Made by a program: the position numbers and the translations under genes. The notes below the pieces were generated by a model. It ran no database searches. It saw nothing but the letters and a program-made list of their open reading frames with translations, and was not told the origin of the DNA. Below are positions 11,503 through 23,700 of a DNA stretch of 64,000 nucleotides, piece after piece. The stretch is from Rhodamnia argentea (Eukaryota; Streptophyta; Magnoliopsida; Myrtales; Myrtaceae): contig NC_063154.1 of assembly GCF_020921035.1 (NCBI RefSeq), forward strand, positions 19,255,861 to 19,319,860. The letters are read 5' to 3'. The stretch's first letter is position 1; every line of letters begins with the position of its first letter.

Positions 11503-14500
11503 TGTCGCGACCCTCCCGGAAATTTCCTCATTTCCCGGGGGTGGAATAGGGCTAACGAGCCGATCCCTCCTTTTTATAGGCATATATATATATGGGGGAT
11601 CGCGAGTCTCTCCCAAGACCCATTACTCGAATCGCGATGTCGGGTAAAATTTTTCAAATATCGAAATTGACCTTGTGTGGTCGGGTGGCATGTGCGAGAT
11701 GTACATGCAATTTGGAGTCGCCACCGATCGATTTATTGGAAGGTACGATCGGAAAACCTTACCGAGCGGTCGGGAGAAACCGTTCGGTTCCGCGAAAACC
11801 GGAGATTTTGGGTCCGGGGATTTGGTTACGCCAAGTTTCATATTTGACGCCCTTTCGGTTACCGATGTTGATTGTTTTTTTCTAACCTAAGATTTCGTGC
11901 GGATGCGATATCGGATGAGGTAGGTCCTAAAAGAAATCTGAGTATTCATGCGAGATGGGAATTTTCTATCCTAATCAATCACAATCGGAGGAATTAATAC
12001 GCAATCAAAATCATTACAATCGATCAAATCAATCAATCAAAGTTCAATATGTCTAAAATGGCCCTATCGGCCCACACAAAAATCAATTTTGGGTATCGGG
12101 GTGATTTGGTAAAAATTTGGGGCGGAAGGCCCGGAAGGGTAGAATGGTCATTTTTGGGAGTTCGGGACCCAAAAATCACAAAATTAGGGTCGGGCCAGTT
12201 GAATGTGGCCATTTCCTATTTTTTTGTGATTTTATGGAATTTTTCTAATTTTTTCTATTTTTTGGAATTTTCATTTATTTTCTAAAAATATTTGGAATTT
12301 TCCGGATCGAAATTAATCAACCCTCGAAGTCTCAAAAATTTTCGATCCAGACTTTATGAGTCCCGAATCGATCTACAAATTTTTAGAAATTTTTTTATGA
12401 AAATCTGGGAATTTTTATGAATTTTCTAAGTATTTTTACAATTTTTTTTGGATTTTTGGAAATTTTCTTTTTATTTTTTTATTATTTTTTATTAAAGAAC
12501 CGGACCGGGTCAACCCGGTCAACGGGCCGGTCAATCCGGTCCGACCGCCCGTAAACTTACTCTACACCTATACGACACCGTATACGTATTTATCTATTTA
12601 TTTTTGATTTTCTAAAACTAATTTCTAATATTCGAAATCTAAGAAATAAATGGACAGCCGAGATCAATCCTGGAATCGATCTCGGCCCGTCAACTCACAA
12701 TTAAACAAAACGACGCCGCTTCGGACTAACGAACGGACGGCCACGATCTAACCTAGATTGAATCGAGCCGCTCGTTCCCTACACGCTCTAAACGACGCCG
12801 AATCGGTTAAATGGACGGACGGCCACGATCTAACCTAGATCTAATCCGAGCCGTTCGTCTCTCCCTTAGACAAAACGACGTCGCACGCCTTAATACCTTG
12901 AACGGCCGCGATCAATCCTAGATGCAATCCCGGCCGTCCACTCCCTATCTACTCTAAACGACGTCGCCAAGACTCTAACAAACGGCACCGTTTTTGATTT
13001 ATTGAATTATTTACCTAATATATCTAATATCCGAAAATACAAAAAGCAAGATCCGACACCCACGGATCAAACTCATATAATAATCCCGGCCGTCGGATCG
13101 AGTCCGAGTCGGCTCGCTCGCGCCAACGGCCGAGCCGACTCGGACGTGAGCTGGTCCAACCGAGAGGACGCCACGTCGCCTCATTGACTGTTTGACTCGA
13201 CACGTCGCCTTGTCGTCTTCAACCTCACGACGACGCGACGAACGGCCGAGGTTTCCCCGGCGAGATCCAACGGTGAAACCTCGGCCGATCAACCTCAAAC
13301 CAACGCTAATTTACTCGCTTTCACATCCAGATTAACATACTCTAAGATCAAGCAATTTCAACGGCTAAAACGTGAGAATCGAGCTAATCACGATTACGGC
13401 AACACGGACTTCAATCAAGCAACACAGAGCATAACAATGGAATTCAAGCTTTAAACACGTTAATATAGAGTTAAGGACACTTACCTCGGGCTCCGATCGA
13501 GCCCGGAGTTGCTAGATACGCCCGGCCGAAGTCCGACCGGGACGAGGTTGGTTGGAGGTTTGATTCGACTCGATCGGGCAAAATCAATGCGAAAGAACAA
13601 TGCGATTGTGGTTAGTGAGGTTCAGAAGGTAAAAGGCACACATCAATTTCACGGATTATACTCGAGAGCGAGTGATGCCATAGTTGCACAAGAACAAAGC
13701 TTGAAGTCGAACTCACCGTTTTTGGACGTTGCGGGTCAATCCAGGCGGCGCGATTACTTCCTTGATCTTCGGGTGAGCTTCGGGAAGTGGTTTCTCAGCT
13801 CGAGTTGGTCCGAATCGGCCGGACGAGTGACTCACGGTCGGAGCTCCAAATAAGCCAACTCAACACTCGCGAGAGCTTCTCTCTCTTAATCTCTCTCTTT
13901 CTCTCTCTATTCTCGTTGCCTAGGCGAGCAAATGAACCTCTCCCTCTAGTCCGGAATCTTCCTTGGCTTTTATACTCGATTTTCAAAGTTTGGCGCGCAC
14001 GGTGAAGGCTTCGCCGACTCACTTCGCACGTGCCCACGCGTGCGAAGTGAGTTGAACGGTGACGGGAACGGAACAGTGTTCCGTCCAAGTCCGTTTGACA
14101 CTCCGGCGCACGCGAATTGAGCTTCAATTTGGGCGTTTTGCAAAATGTTGACTTTCCGCCGGCGCTGAACCTTTGACCGGAGATTCAGCCGTGCTCCGGC
14201 GATGATTGGCTCTGCCACCGGCGTCAATCGACGCTCTTCGACCCGGACAACCAAAGCCCTCTATCAATTGAACGAACTAGAGTCGAATTGGCTCTCAATT
14301 TGGTGATCAAAATCCACTTCCAAATCTGCAAAATGGCGCGGCTGAGAGGTTGAAGAAGGCATCACGTTGGGACCGGTTCGACCGGTCCGACCAATGGTCG
14401 AGACCGGTCCGAACCAGGTTCGACAAAGTGGAATTTTTACAATTTTCAAAATTAAACGAAATTGAGTGGGAATTTTTGCAATTAAACCACAAAATTGGAC

Positions 14501-15255
14501 TTAGGGGCCTAGATATTATCTGGAAATGCAATTTTGCCCAAAATTTCCCATCGATTTATATGAAATCCCCAAATTTTTCTAAATCGGCAAATTGGGGAAA
14601 AACTCAATTGGACGTCTAATTGATAAAATTGGACTATGAGACCTATGCCAATAGATTCAGAATGTGTTAAAACCCTAGGGGTGATCCAATTGTGTATAGA
14701 AAATTGCTCAATTGAAATTAATTTCAAAAATTGCAAAGTTGAGGGACTTAATTGCAAATAATTTGGGGATTTTGCCTAATTTGTGCAATTCGCGCAATTT
14801 AGGGTGCAATTGATCAAATTGAAGTTCAAAGGGACCACAATTGAATGTCTAGACTTAAAATGTGCAAAAATTACAAATAAAAAGACTCAATTGGTATTTT
14901 TTGTGCAAATTCAACCTTAGGCATTGTGAAGAAACACCTAAAATTGAACTCAATTTTCAATTTTTCTTGAGATCAATATAGAAAGGGAATTAAAAGAGAA
15001 ATATTGGACATTTTTCTGTATTTTTGTGACCTCGAAAAGTATTTTTTATGATTTTTCAAGTATTTTCTTATTTTCCTAAAATATTAAAAAAAATGCGAAA
15101 AATATGAAAAATTATTTTTTGTTCCAAATTGGTTCCTTAAGCTTGGCCAAGGCTTCCAATGTTGATTTTTTAATTTTTTGATTTTTTGTGAATTTTTTAA
15201 TGAATTTTGGAAAATAAAACTAAAGGAAAACCGACTAAAAATTCAGGTGTCAACA
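11503..15255 (-). repeat. 5' LTR of the Tat-type element (about 3.75 kb)
   Basis: On the minus strand the LTR starts TGTTGACACCTGAATTTT at 15255 and ends GTCGCGACA at 11503, so it is bounded by TG..CA, and the primer-binding-site motif follows. It contains no coding sequence I trust, but holds a tandem array (12650-12990) and a GC-rich stretch of CG-containing words (13050-14250). The 5-bp flank at its upstream edge is gcgag (15256-15260, plus strand); the matching copy would lie off the left edge. The solo LTR at 17719-20698 shares the first 18 bases and a near-identical end. Confidence 0.85.
12650..12990. repeat. about 83-bp tandem repeat inside the LTR
   Basis: The phrase AAACGACG(C/T)CG recurs at 12708, 12790, 12873 and 12956, a period of 82-83 bp. 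Between them each unit carries a GGACGGCC(A/G)CGATC core, then CCTAGAT and a GAGCCG/CGGCCG-type element. Four units are recognisable, the first and last partial and diverged. Confidence 0.8.
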
Positions 15256-16718
15256 GCGAGCTCTTCGACCAAAGCTTTCATGTCCGAGTCCGAGGACCCT
15301 CCATCCTCGATAGCCCTCCTCGCCGTGGCCGCGAGTAGCTTGGCTCTGTCTCTCATCGCCTCCACTTCATCCCCCGCCATGACTTGCCTCAGAGCCCTCT
15401 CGATCCTGTCTTTGCTCACTATCTCTCTGTCCGCGACTATGCCCACCCACTGTTGAGCCCCAACCTCTACACCGACCCTCAGCACTCGGGTCACCAGCTT
15501 CTCGTTGTAGAACTGCTCTGCGAAGACCGGCCATGTCACCATCGGCAACCCCGCGCATATCCCTTCAAGGGTCGAGTTCCATCCACAGTGCGTCACGAAC
15601 GCCCCAATCGCCTTGTGATCGAGGATCAATACCTGAGGTGCCCACTCCCGAATCATTAGTCCCGTGTTTTCCAGTTTCATCCTCTCCTCGAATCCTCTCG
15701 GGAGCCACTCCTCATTGCCACTGGCCTCGTCCTTGCCCTCACCGCCTCCATCGGCTTTTCGGATGACCCAGATGAACTGCTGCCCTGAGGCCTCGAGCGC
15801 AAGCGAGATCTCCCGGAGCTGATTGGGGGAGAACTTCGCCACGCTCCCGAAGCAGATGTAAATAACCGAATTAGGATCTTTCGAGTCTAGCCATTGTAGG
15901 CACTCGTGTTCATCGACCATGGCCTTCTTTCCTCTCCTAGCCTTGTCTTCAATGTCCCTGTTGCACAATGAGACTGGACCAATGTGCCAGGCTCTCCTTC
16001 CTAGCACATTCCTGTAGTAATCAGCATAGTCAGGCTCTAGCTCGTAGAAGCTGTTGACTATGACCCCGAAGCTTTGAACCTCGGATTCCTTGACCTCACG
16101 GGTGAGCCTCATGATGTCGTTTTCGACACCAGAGCGGAGATACTCCGGAAGCTGCTTTCGGGTCAACTTGATCTCGTGAGGGAAGTTGGGGATCGCAAAA
16201 GGGTCTGAATCAGATGACACATTCTTGTGCGGCTCGTGAAGCCTGATACACTCCGTCGCACACAGTGCGAAGAAGCTCGTTCCATGGAACACAATCCTAG
16301 GAACTCCTAACCTCTGAGCCACATCAGTTGCCCATGGAAAGAACATGTCAGCCACCAGACAATCAGGAGGGTCCTTGTTTAGAAGGTCCTCCAACGGCTG
16401 CTTCAGCATTTCTGTAGCCTTAAAGAATTTAAGCGCCATCTCTTGGGACGCGACCGAGTCGAGATTCTCGCATCCCGGAGGCAATCCGGCCTCCAGGGAT
16501 GGGAATTCGACGGTCTCGACATCAATCTTGGTCATGAGCTTCTGTGTCCTCTGGATGGTTTGGGCGAAAATCGGTGCGTTCAGTGGGGTGGTGATGATGG
16601 TTGCCTTGAGGCCTCTAGATGCAAAGAGCTTGGCCATGTCTATGGTTGGCAAGATGTGGCCATGAGCCATGAAGGGGAAGAAGAATATGCGAAGCAGGCG
16701 CAAACTTTTGCTTCCCAT
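15243..16718 (-). CDS. UDP-glycosyltransferase, family 1 (UGT73-type), C-terminus altered by LTR insertion
   Basis: Plant secondary-product glucosyltransferase: transfers a sugar from a UDP-sugar to small acceptors such as flavonoids or other phenolics in the cytosol. Intronless, 491 residues from the ATG at 16718, chosen because [20 protein letters not shown] matches the family start; an upstream in-frame TTG is ignored. Catalytic His candidate H19 (in AHGH) and partner D124 (PPDCLVAD) are present. The 44-residue PSPG donor box spans about W359-Q402 with HCGWNS at 377-382 and a terminal EQ, typical of glucosyl donors. The family level (UGT73B-like) is from memory of sequence pattern. The last native residues are EEL plus the first two bases of an Ala codon; the following VDT and stop come from the retrotransposon LTR. 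Loss is small, so activity may survive. Acceptor unknown. Confidence 0.92.
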   Translation of the reverse strand: MGSKSLRLLRIFFFPFMAHGHILPTIDMAKLFASRGLKATIITTPLNAPIFAQTIQRTQKLMTKIDVETVEFPSLEAGLPPGCENLDSVASQEMALKFFKATEMLKQPLEDLLNKDPPDCLVADMFFPWATDVAQRLGVPRIVFHGTSFFALCATECIRLHEPHKNVSSDSDPFAIPNFPHEIKLTRKQLPEYLRSGVENDIMRLTREVKESEVQSFGVIVNSFYELEPDYADYYRNVLGRRAWHIGPVSLCNRDIEDKARRGKKAMVDEHECLQWLDSKDPNSVIYICFGSVAKFSPNQLREISLALEASGQQFIWVIRKADGGGEGKDEASGNEEWLPRGFEERMKLENTGLMIREWAPQVLILDHKAIGAFVTHCGWNSTLEGICAGLPMVTWPVFAEQFYNEKLVTRVLRVGVEVGAQQWVGIVADREIVSKDRIERALRQVMAGDEVEAMRDRAKLLAATARRAIEDGGSSDSDMKALVEELAVDT

Positions 16719-17061
16719 GACTTTGCAATAATTCAAGCAGAACCGGGGTCGAAGAGCCAATCTTGTCAAAGGGTCTTCTTCAGTTCATCTTGTTCTTGAT
16801 CATATGTTGCTGAATTATATTAGGTGTCACAGAGAGATAGAGAGATAAGAGTTCAGGAACAGAGAAGAAACTTTCAGATCGTTCCTCCATTGATCAGACT
16901 TTGTGGCGGTAGTTGTCATATGTTGGGATAATTCTAGATTATGGATAACGAAAGCGATGTTCCACATTGCAAAGTGGAATTCGTGCACGGTTCTCCAGAT
17001 CTTATCTACATCCAGAAACTGGTAGCGAACATGATTCATGAAGTACAAATATAAATGTTGG
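16719..17061 (-). promoter_or_regulatory. residual native upstream region of the UGT gene
   Basis: Only about 340 bp separate the UGT ATG from the TSD of the MITE inserted at 17070. Two TATA-like motifs are visible on the minus strand: ATTTATATTT (17047-17056), about 6 bp from the TSD, and AATATAATTC (around 16811-16820), about 95 bp before the ATG. Which one is used cannot be told from sequence. Confidence 0.35.
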
Positions 17062-17069
17062 GTCCCAAG

Positions 17070-17618
17070 CATGAATTGAAAAACCGAACCAAACCGCTAA
17101 CCAAACTTATCTAAATTGAAAATTTCGTGCATTTCGATTGATTCAATTCGGTTTTCGGTCTAGGTAATGGAAAAATAATCATTTTTTCTTTCAAGTTCGG
17201 TTATTTCGGTTCAATTAACCAAATCACACTGAAAATATCCAAAATAACCTTTTTTATTTTTCATTTTTTTTTTCCTTTTTTGGGGCTAAGGGCCAGTGTG
17301 TCGAGGGCATCGTGGCCCTCGCCCTCCCTTGCTGACACCACAAGGGCCTAGGGAGGGCCACGGCGCCCTCGATTCGCCTAGGACCAGGGAGGGCTTTGTA
17401 GCCCTTGACCCCCCCAAAAGAAAGAAAAAGAAAAAAATCGAAATAAGAAAAATTGAAAATCAAACTTAACCTAACCAAACCAAGCCAAACCGAATTTTTA
17501 TTTCAGTTCATATTTAGTTTAGAACAAGATTCGGTTCATTTCAAGCTTGCATGCTAATGGTTCGATTCAATTCGATTTTTCAAGAAAACCGAACATAACC
17601 GAACTATTGACACTCCTA
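17070..17618. mobile_element. non-autonomous hAT-like MITE with exact 8-bp TSD
   Basis: The 8-mer GTCCCAAG occurs at 17062-17069 and again at 17619-17626, flanking a 549-bp insert. The insert begins CATGAATTGAAAAACCG and ends in the complement of TAGGAGTGTCAATAGTTCGG, weakly matched inverted ends. Its arms are full of (A)ACCGAACC/GGTTCGGTT words in inverted orientation, and the middle (17280-17410) is a GC-rich insert. An 8-bp TSD is typical of hAT transposons. No transposase is encoded. Confidence 0.75.
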
Positions 17619-17718
17619 GTCCCAAGTACATTCGTAGCTTGGAGATTTCTCCAAATTGGCGAGAAGGAAGCACATCAAAACTGGACAAAACAATGAGTCG
17701 ATATAGTAACGATGGATT

Positions 17719-20698
17719 TGTTGACACCTGAATTTTGATTTTTCCTTAATTATTTATTTTACATTAAAAAATGGGGATAAATTTTAATTCCCACCAAAAA
17801 TAATAAATCATCATTTTCATATTCGTGCATTACGTTTTGCATTGGGACTTGCGGCAGAAGCGAACCCGAAATCGACGAATGGACGGGCCGAAACCCATCA
17901 CGGAATTCGGCAAAAACAAACGAGGTTTACGGCGGAAAATTACAAGCAAAGTGGACGAGGCCTCGAGCTCAAATTGAGTTAGGTTCAGCATGTTATTATT
18001 GAAGGTTTTGAGCTCAGTCAGATTAGGCCTTACTAGAAATCAAAGTTGTCATTGCATAAGCCCACCAGATCATTATTTCGGCCAAGACACGGCAAAGTCA
18101 GAAACTGACTAAGAAGAGAAGGCTATTGAGCTTTACTTCAGTCGACTTGAGCCCGTGGGAACTGTCAGCCTTCGATCATCCCATGAATTAAACCTAGCTA
18201 AAAGCACTATACAAGCATGTCGTTGCTTCACCAAGGGAGAGGCCACATTCATTATACACATACGGCTGAGAGGAGAGACACGGCACAGGTCTTCATAAGA
18301 GAGAGAGAGAGAGGCGGCACATGGGGGAGGGACGACCGCAAAGAAAGAGGAGAAGAATTCTCTCGCTTGTCTTTATGGGAGGGGTTCTGCAGAATATGCT
18401 GAAGGAGAAATTCATAAAGGGCGCGTGAGTGGGGGGAGGTAGAACAAGAAGACAAAAAAGGGAGCTTCCTCTCTAGGCTTTCCTCAGTCAGCACCATAAA
18501 CGAAAGGCTGTACTACCCAATGAAGGAAGCTGCAACAAGGATTTCGCAAGAAGAAGAACCCCAAGAAGTCAAAGATCAGGGAGTCATTTTCTTCTTTCAC
18601 TATTTGCTCGCGTAGCTATATCCTGGTGGTGTCTCGTGTTGCAAATTTGAGCGTCTTCATGAGAAAATCTACGAAGAGGCCAGACCATGTAGCAAACGGC
18701 AATTGAGGGACTGAATTTTTTAACAAATGCAGCCACGTGAAGACCCTTTCTTTTGCAGGTTCTGACAATTTTCGGCCAACGAGCTCCCTTTCCTGTGAAA
18801 CAACATTCCCTCATGTAGTCCCTTTGATGAGCACAAGCTATTATCTGATTTCTTTCCCTTAAACGAGCACTACCAACGAGGGTCCACCATCAGACCATCC
18901 TCGTTCCCGTTCCGACGAGGTCCCCTGACCCTGTTCTGCGACAAATTGCGCTCCATCGAGAGCCAGCTCAATCCATGGCTGATTCCGAGCTGTACTGTTC
19001 TGTCCCGACGCCCTATCTTGCGCTATTATCGCGTCTCGCCTGCTGCAGCCCAACTTCATCAGAGTTGATAGAAGAGAAGACGATAATAATTCCATGCGGT
19101 GAATTTGTTTTATTTTGGGATCTTTGTTCAGGCCGCCATAATAATGTTGGGGTTTTCTCTGTGACTTCACTTTCTGTACACAAAAGACAATTTTTTAACA
19201 GGGAGATCGTGAATACCACAGCTCGCATCAGCAAACTAATGTCCTGCTTAGGGTCTGACTCTCCTCCAATTCTCAGTTATTCGTTGCCCAGTTATTTGAT
19301 ATCTAATTCAATCTTGCAGATATTGTCACATATTTAGGAAATCTAATCTTATAGATAAGATAATATTGTGTTAGAGATAACACAATATTACCTTATAGAT
19401 AAGTAGTCACATTTACCAGAATATTCCCAGATGGATTGATTTATTTCGTTTCATCTTTTATTTATTTATTTCCGCATCTTTAACTATTATTTAGTTTATA
19501 ATTGTTATTTGAAATTTGCATTTGAATAAACAATTTTGCCCATAACACATGCTCCCCAATAGTGCCTTGTTATTTATTTTATAATTGTTATTTGAAATTT
19601 GCATTTGAATAAACAATCTTGCCCATAACACGTGCTCCCCAATTGTGCCTTGTCTCACGGAAAACGTACATTAAAGGCAACAAATAACTTCGATCTCGAA
19701 ATACGACGTGTGAATTAGATATTAAATCCTCGATCTCAAAGAGCAGATTGCTAATTCCTAAATAGAATTTCAAGGTTTGCCCTATGTATATAAGGACAAC
19801 GATAATTCTATAATACATTCACTTGCTAGCCCTAATCTCGGGGAATGTTATAAATAAAAATCGGAATTTCGGATTTAAAGGTGCTTTATGGGCAATATTG
19901 TTTATTTTTGTTCAAATTTTCTTGCTTTTCATGGTCTAAATAAATCCTTAAAAATCCCAAAAAGATGCCACATTTTCTTAAGTTAAATCACATTTCTCTT
20001 CACTTTTTGCATGAAAATAACATCTAAAAAAAATTAGCACTTTGAGAAATCAATTTCTTGAATTAAATTGGATGTTATTTCACTTTAAGGTAGTTCTACC
20101 CGCATTTTTCATAAATCCAAAAATGCACAAAAATACCCAAAAAATGTCCTTCACATTGCATATTATATTTTGTTACGCCATCCATGCTTTGCCATGTCAT
20201 TCTTGCTATGTCAATATCCGCGTCGTTTATGCCTTGTTTTTCATGTTATAATTGTACGTTATTTTGCACACTAAATTTTGCATATAGTTGAGTCATTAAT
20301 TTGCCATGCCATGCATTCTCACATGTCATATAGTTAGATTGTATTAGCATTGCATTTAATAAAAGAAAATTCCAAAAAAAAATTAAATCATCAAACTAAG
20401 GATTTTTCATGAAAGTCAGGTACCGAAAGGGTATTAATTGAAAAGTTAATGTAATCAAGTCCCCGAATTCATTTAATCTCTGGTTCGCATGAAAAAAAGT
20501 ATTTTCTCCCGAATACTTTATTTAGGTTTCTAATCTACCTACCATAAAAGATTAGTGGCGGCTCCGAATTAATAAGTTTTGCATGTAATTAAACCTAAGT
20601 TGCAATTCGGTAAAACTTGGGAGAGTTCGAATTAGGTTAGCTAATCTAATTAACTTAATAATCTGTTAACCTAGAATTTTTAATTTTAGGTCACGACA
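17719..20698 (+). mobile_element. solo LTR of a Tat-related Ty3/gypsy element, 5-bp TSD
   Basis: The plus strand reads TGTTGACACCTGAATTTT from 17719 and ends GGTCACGACA at 20698, with TG..CA ends. The flanking pentamer GGATT occurs at 17714-17718 and 20699-20703. No gag, pol or primer-binding site follows, so it is a solo LTR of 2980 bp left by LTR-LTR recombination. Its first 18 bases equal the start of the 15255 LTR and its last bases are near-identical, but the interior differs, so it is a relative rather than the same family. Small ORFs within it (for example 18217-18500) look non-coding. Confidence 0.88.
19495..19652 (+). repeat. two-copy tandem repeat inside the solo LTR
   Basis: A 75-bp segment starting TTTATAATTGTTATTTGAAA and ending in GTGCCTTG is present at 19495-19569 and again at 19578-19652, an 83-bp period, nearly identical. 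Confidence 0.85.
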
Positions 20699-20703
20699 GG
20701 ATT

Positions 20704-23700
20704 CAACTTTAGCTTGGCTTGAATAATTTGTGCTCGAAACTCAAGTTGAGATCGATCAAATTGAAATTTCCTCTCGAAGTTTAATTCTATAAGAAAATCA
20801 AGATGTTTTTGTGTTAAGGTGTAATTCATGCTTCACATCAATAGAAAGGCACGAGGTCCCACTTCTCAGTAAGCGGGCGGGGATCTCAAAGGGACATCGC
20901 CTCTTGGACACCAGAAAACTTTTACGGTTCGAGACCGTATTTTGTTGTTAGTTTGGACTTGAGCTTATGAATAGCTACCATTGTCTATATAATCTATTTT
21001 TCTTGTAATTGAGAGTAGTAATATAGAGGTGGGTATTGCTAATTACAATGCAATACTTTACCGAACGAAAATCTCATTTAAGGGTAAATCAAGATAAATA
21101 TTGTGTCTTGATTTCTTCTTTTTCGCTTTTACTTTCTATTTCATCGAATTTGTAAGCCTAAATCTAGGACTTTGAACTTGACTATACTCGGCTAAAATGC
21201 AGAGTATATATTACACGAGGCTATTCAATGCTTGGGTATTATAGGTATGCCTCCCTTTTGCAACACCTTTACATGGACAAAAGCCCATGAAAATGTTAAC
21301 TTAATGCATCCCTGTAGCTAACTAGGAGGATAGATAACTTTTCAAATTTGGTATTTTTTAATTAAAAAATTAGACAAACAAACCCAAATGTTTGATCCAG
21401 TGTACAATCCAGTTCTAAACATTTGAACTTTCGCAACCAAGTATTAAATGTTCTTTATCTAATGTAATCAAGTTTTTCAGATAACCTCTCATGTAAATTC
21501 GCTGACATAGTATGCTGAAACCTAAAGCGGCTATCTTTTATTAATTTGAACATATGTAACACTAAGGTTGCAGGATCACCATATCTGAATAGGTCGATTT
21601 ATGGTACAAAGAATAATATTGTAAGTGAAAATTGGAATGTGGAACTTACCCTATCACAGATTCCAAGGTCAATCCCGAGTCTACCCAAGTTCCACATATA
21701 TTCTTAATTGAATTATTATAGTGAATTATCACATTTAATGACTATTATTTGCTTCTACAATCCACCGACCGTAACTTATTCTTAAAAACACGAAGGATTT
21801 GAAACATTAACGAGGTAAACGTATTAGTCATGATTATCGCTGGAAATAGAAGCTCGGACTAATGGTTTCAAATTACATACTCATCATCGGACGTCGTAGA
21901 ATACCGTAGGATTGAGTGAAATCATAGAATAAGAAAAATACAAAAACTTATTCCATGTTCCAAATTTCACCTTTTGGAACATAGAACCTACGCTTCGAAA
22001 CTAGTTTCCTAATTTTTGGAACCTAAAGCCTACCCTCCATACCCTAAAACCTAAAACCTACCATGTATCCACCGGTTCACAATTCTAACGTGGAACCATG
22101 CTCAACCCTAGATTATCCTAGGAGAGAGAGGATGAGACCCAACAACTGTCGCACCCACGTCTTCGAGAAAGGTCACCCGCTCTTGCCGGTCACAAGCGAG
22201 AGCTTGCGGACCTTCACGCATTGTTGGTGCCATCGCTTGCCACTACCACGCCAGGTTTGGGGGCGACCCTCGTGATAGACAGGTAAGGTTCGGCCAAACC
22301 TTGTGTGGTCGCGCCACCATCACGCAAGGGCCGCAAGCGGCGAGCCCTCGCCAATGTCCCAATGACCCTAGGCGAAAGAGGGGTGTCGCCGGCAACGGCA
22401 AACCCTTGATATTTATTTTTTTGGGATTGGCTTCTTCTTGAAGATGTACGGTATAGATCTCAGTGGTCATCAACTCATGCCGCCCCCACATTAAGATTTG
22501 AAGATATGTTAGGGTAGGGGACTAACGTTGAGGTGGTGCCCGATCTCTGTCTATTTTGTGGCAGTTTGTCTCTATGTTTTGAGTAATCAATAATTGCACT
22601 TGCTCAAGTTGCAGAAACAGAAAGGACTATTTCCGTAACTTCTACTTAGATTATTTTTTAAAATTTCTTTTTTGTCACATTCCACGTCCTATGCGAGATT
22701 TTTTTTTTTTTTGTCAGTCTTATCTCTAATTCTTCTCTTTTTCTGATATTTATTCTGCCTCTTGCAGAACGCGGGAGTCGAATGTCGTACTATAATACTA
22801 GCGTCCCGTGCGAGTTTATTGAAGAGAGAAACACATTGGACGAAAGAGAGCTGTTAGAGGATTTATAGAGCTGGAGGGAGACTGGAAGAAGGGAGGGGAG
22901 GGTAAAACGGTTTGCTAAAAGATGGAGGTCAAGAGATTTTGAAAATTGGGTAGAATTATTTTGATGCGTCGAGAATTTTTTTTTCTTAACCAAATCGCTC
23001 GAGGCCTAGGCCTTTTGTGAGGGCAAGCGAGGTCGTACTTTTCTTTTTTTCTAGGCCTGTTTGGGCATACGGTTCCTGCGGAAGATCGGGTCGGGACCAG
23101 CATGCCCAGTAAAAGTGAGGATCCAATCCTTCGGTCTAACTCGGTCTTGGACTTGTGCACAATCGCAATGTAGCACGGCGAATCACCAAAGGCCTCGCAA
23201 AAATCAGAACCATCAAGATGAATAGATGTCCACAAAACATACCTTCATTTCGCAAATCACTTATTTCTTTACACGTGTCGTGTTTCGAAATCATCTAGTG
23301 AAGAGGGTATTTTCGTCTAGGCGGGAAAAGATTTTCTTGATATTTCATGCAATCCTAACGTTAAGACACTCATTGACATGATAAGTGAATTTCTTGCTTT
23401 TAGAGGGTGAATCGACGGAGATGATAAGAATTCTTTTTGTTTTGGCTTTTGGGGGGCACCATGATGATACGGGGATTGAATTTGACACCACCATGCATGC
23501 ACGGCGGGTCCCACTACTTTTGCTCCATCTCCGCCGCGAAATCCGCTACCTTCCCTCTTCCCCTCACCGCTCGTCCGCCCTCTCCTCCGCCCACTTCATT
23601 GACTTTGACCGCCGTCCGCACGTTCCGTTACTCACATCCCACTCTTCTTCTCTCTTTTGGCCTATTATCTATAATGAAATATATTTCAATAGGTTAAAGG

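Larger units (their letters stand above)
1..15255 (-). mobile_element. Tat-type Ty3/gypsy LTR retrotransposon, degenerate, truncated by the window edge
   Basis: Read on the minus strand from 15255 downward the order is 5' LTR, primer-binding-site-like motif, extra ORFs, two gag-like blocks, protease, reverse transcriptase, RNase H, a second RNase H and integrase. This is the Ty3/gypsy order, and a second RNase H plus extra ORFs before gag are known marks of the Tat/Ogre lineage. The 3' LTR is not in the window: no inverted copy of the LTR start occurs at 1-224. Coding blocks sit in several frames with internal stops, so the copy is not autonomous. The 5' LTR starts inside the 3' end of a glycosyltransferase gene. 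Confidence 0.9.

Noticed and set aside
16719..16769. Longer UGT beginning at 16769
   Set aside because: Would start with TTG and add 17 residues absent from family members; ATG at 16718 fits.
18217..19337. Several ORFs at 18.2-19.3 kb
   Set aside because: They fall inside the solo LTR, include GA-repeat sequence, and have no domain similarity.
22063..22491. Opposed ORFs in a GC-richer patch
   Set aside because: Words such as GCGAGCCCTCGCC look like transposon-derived insert; no protein family seen.
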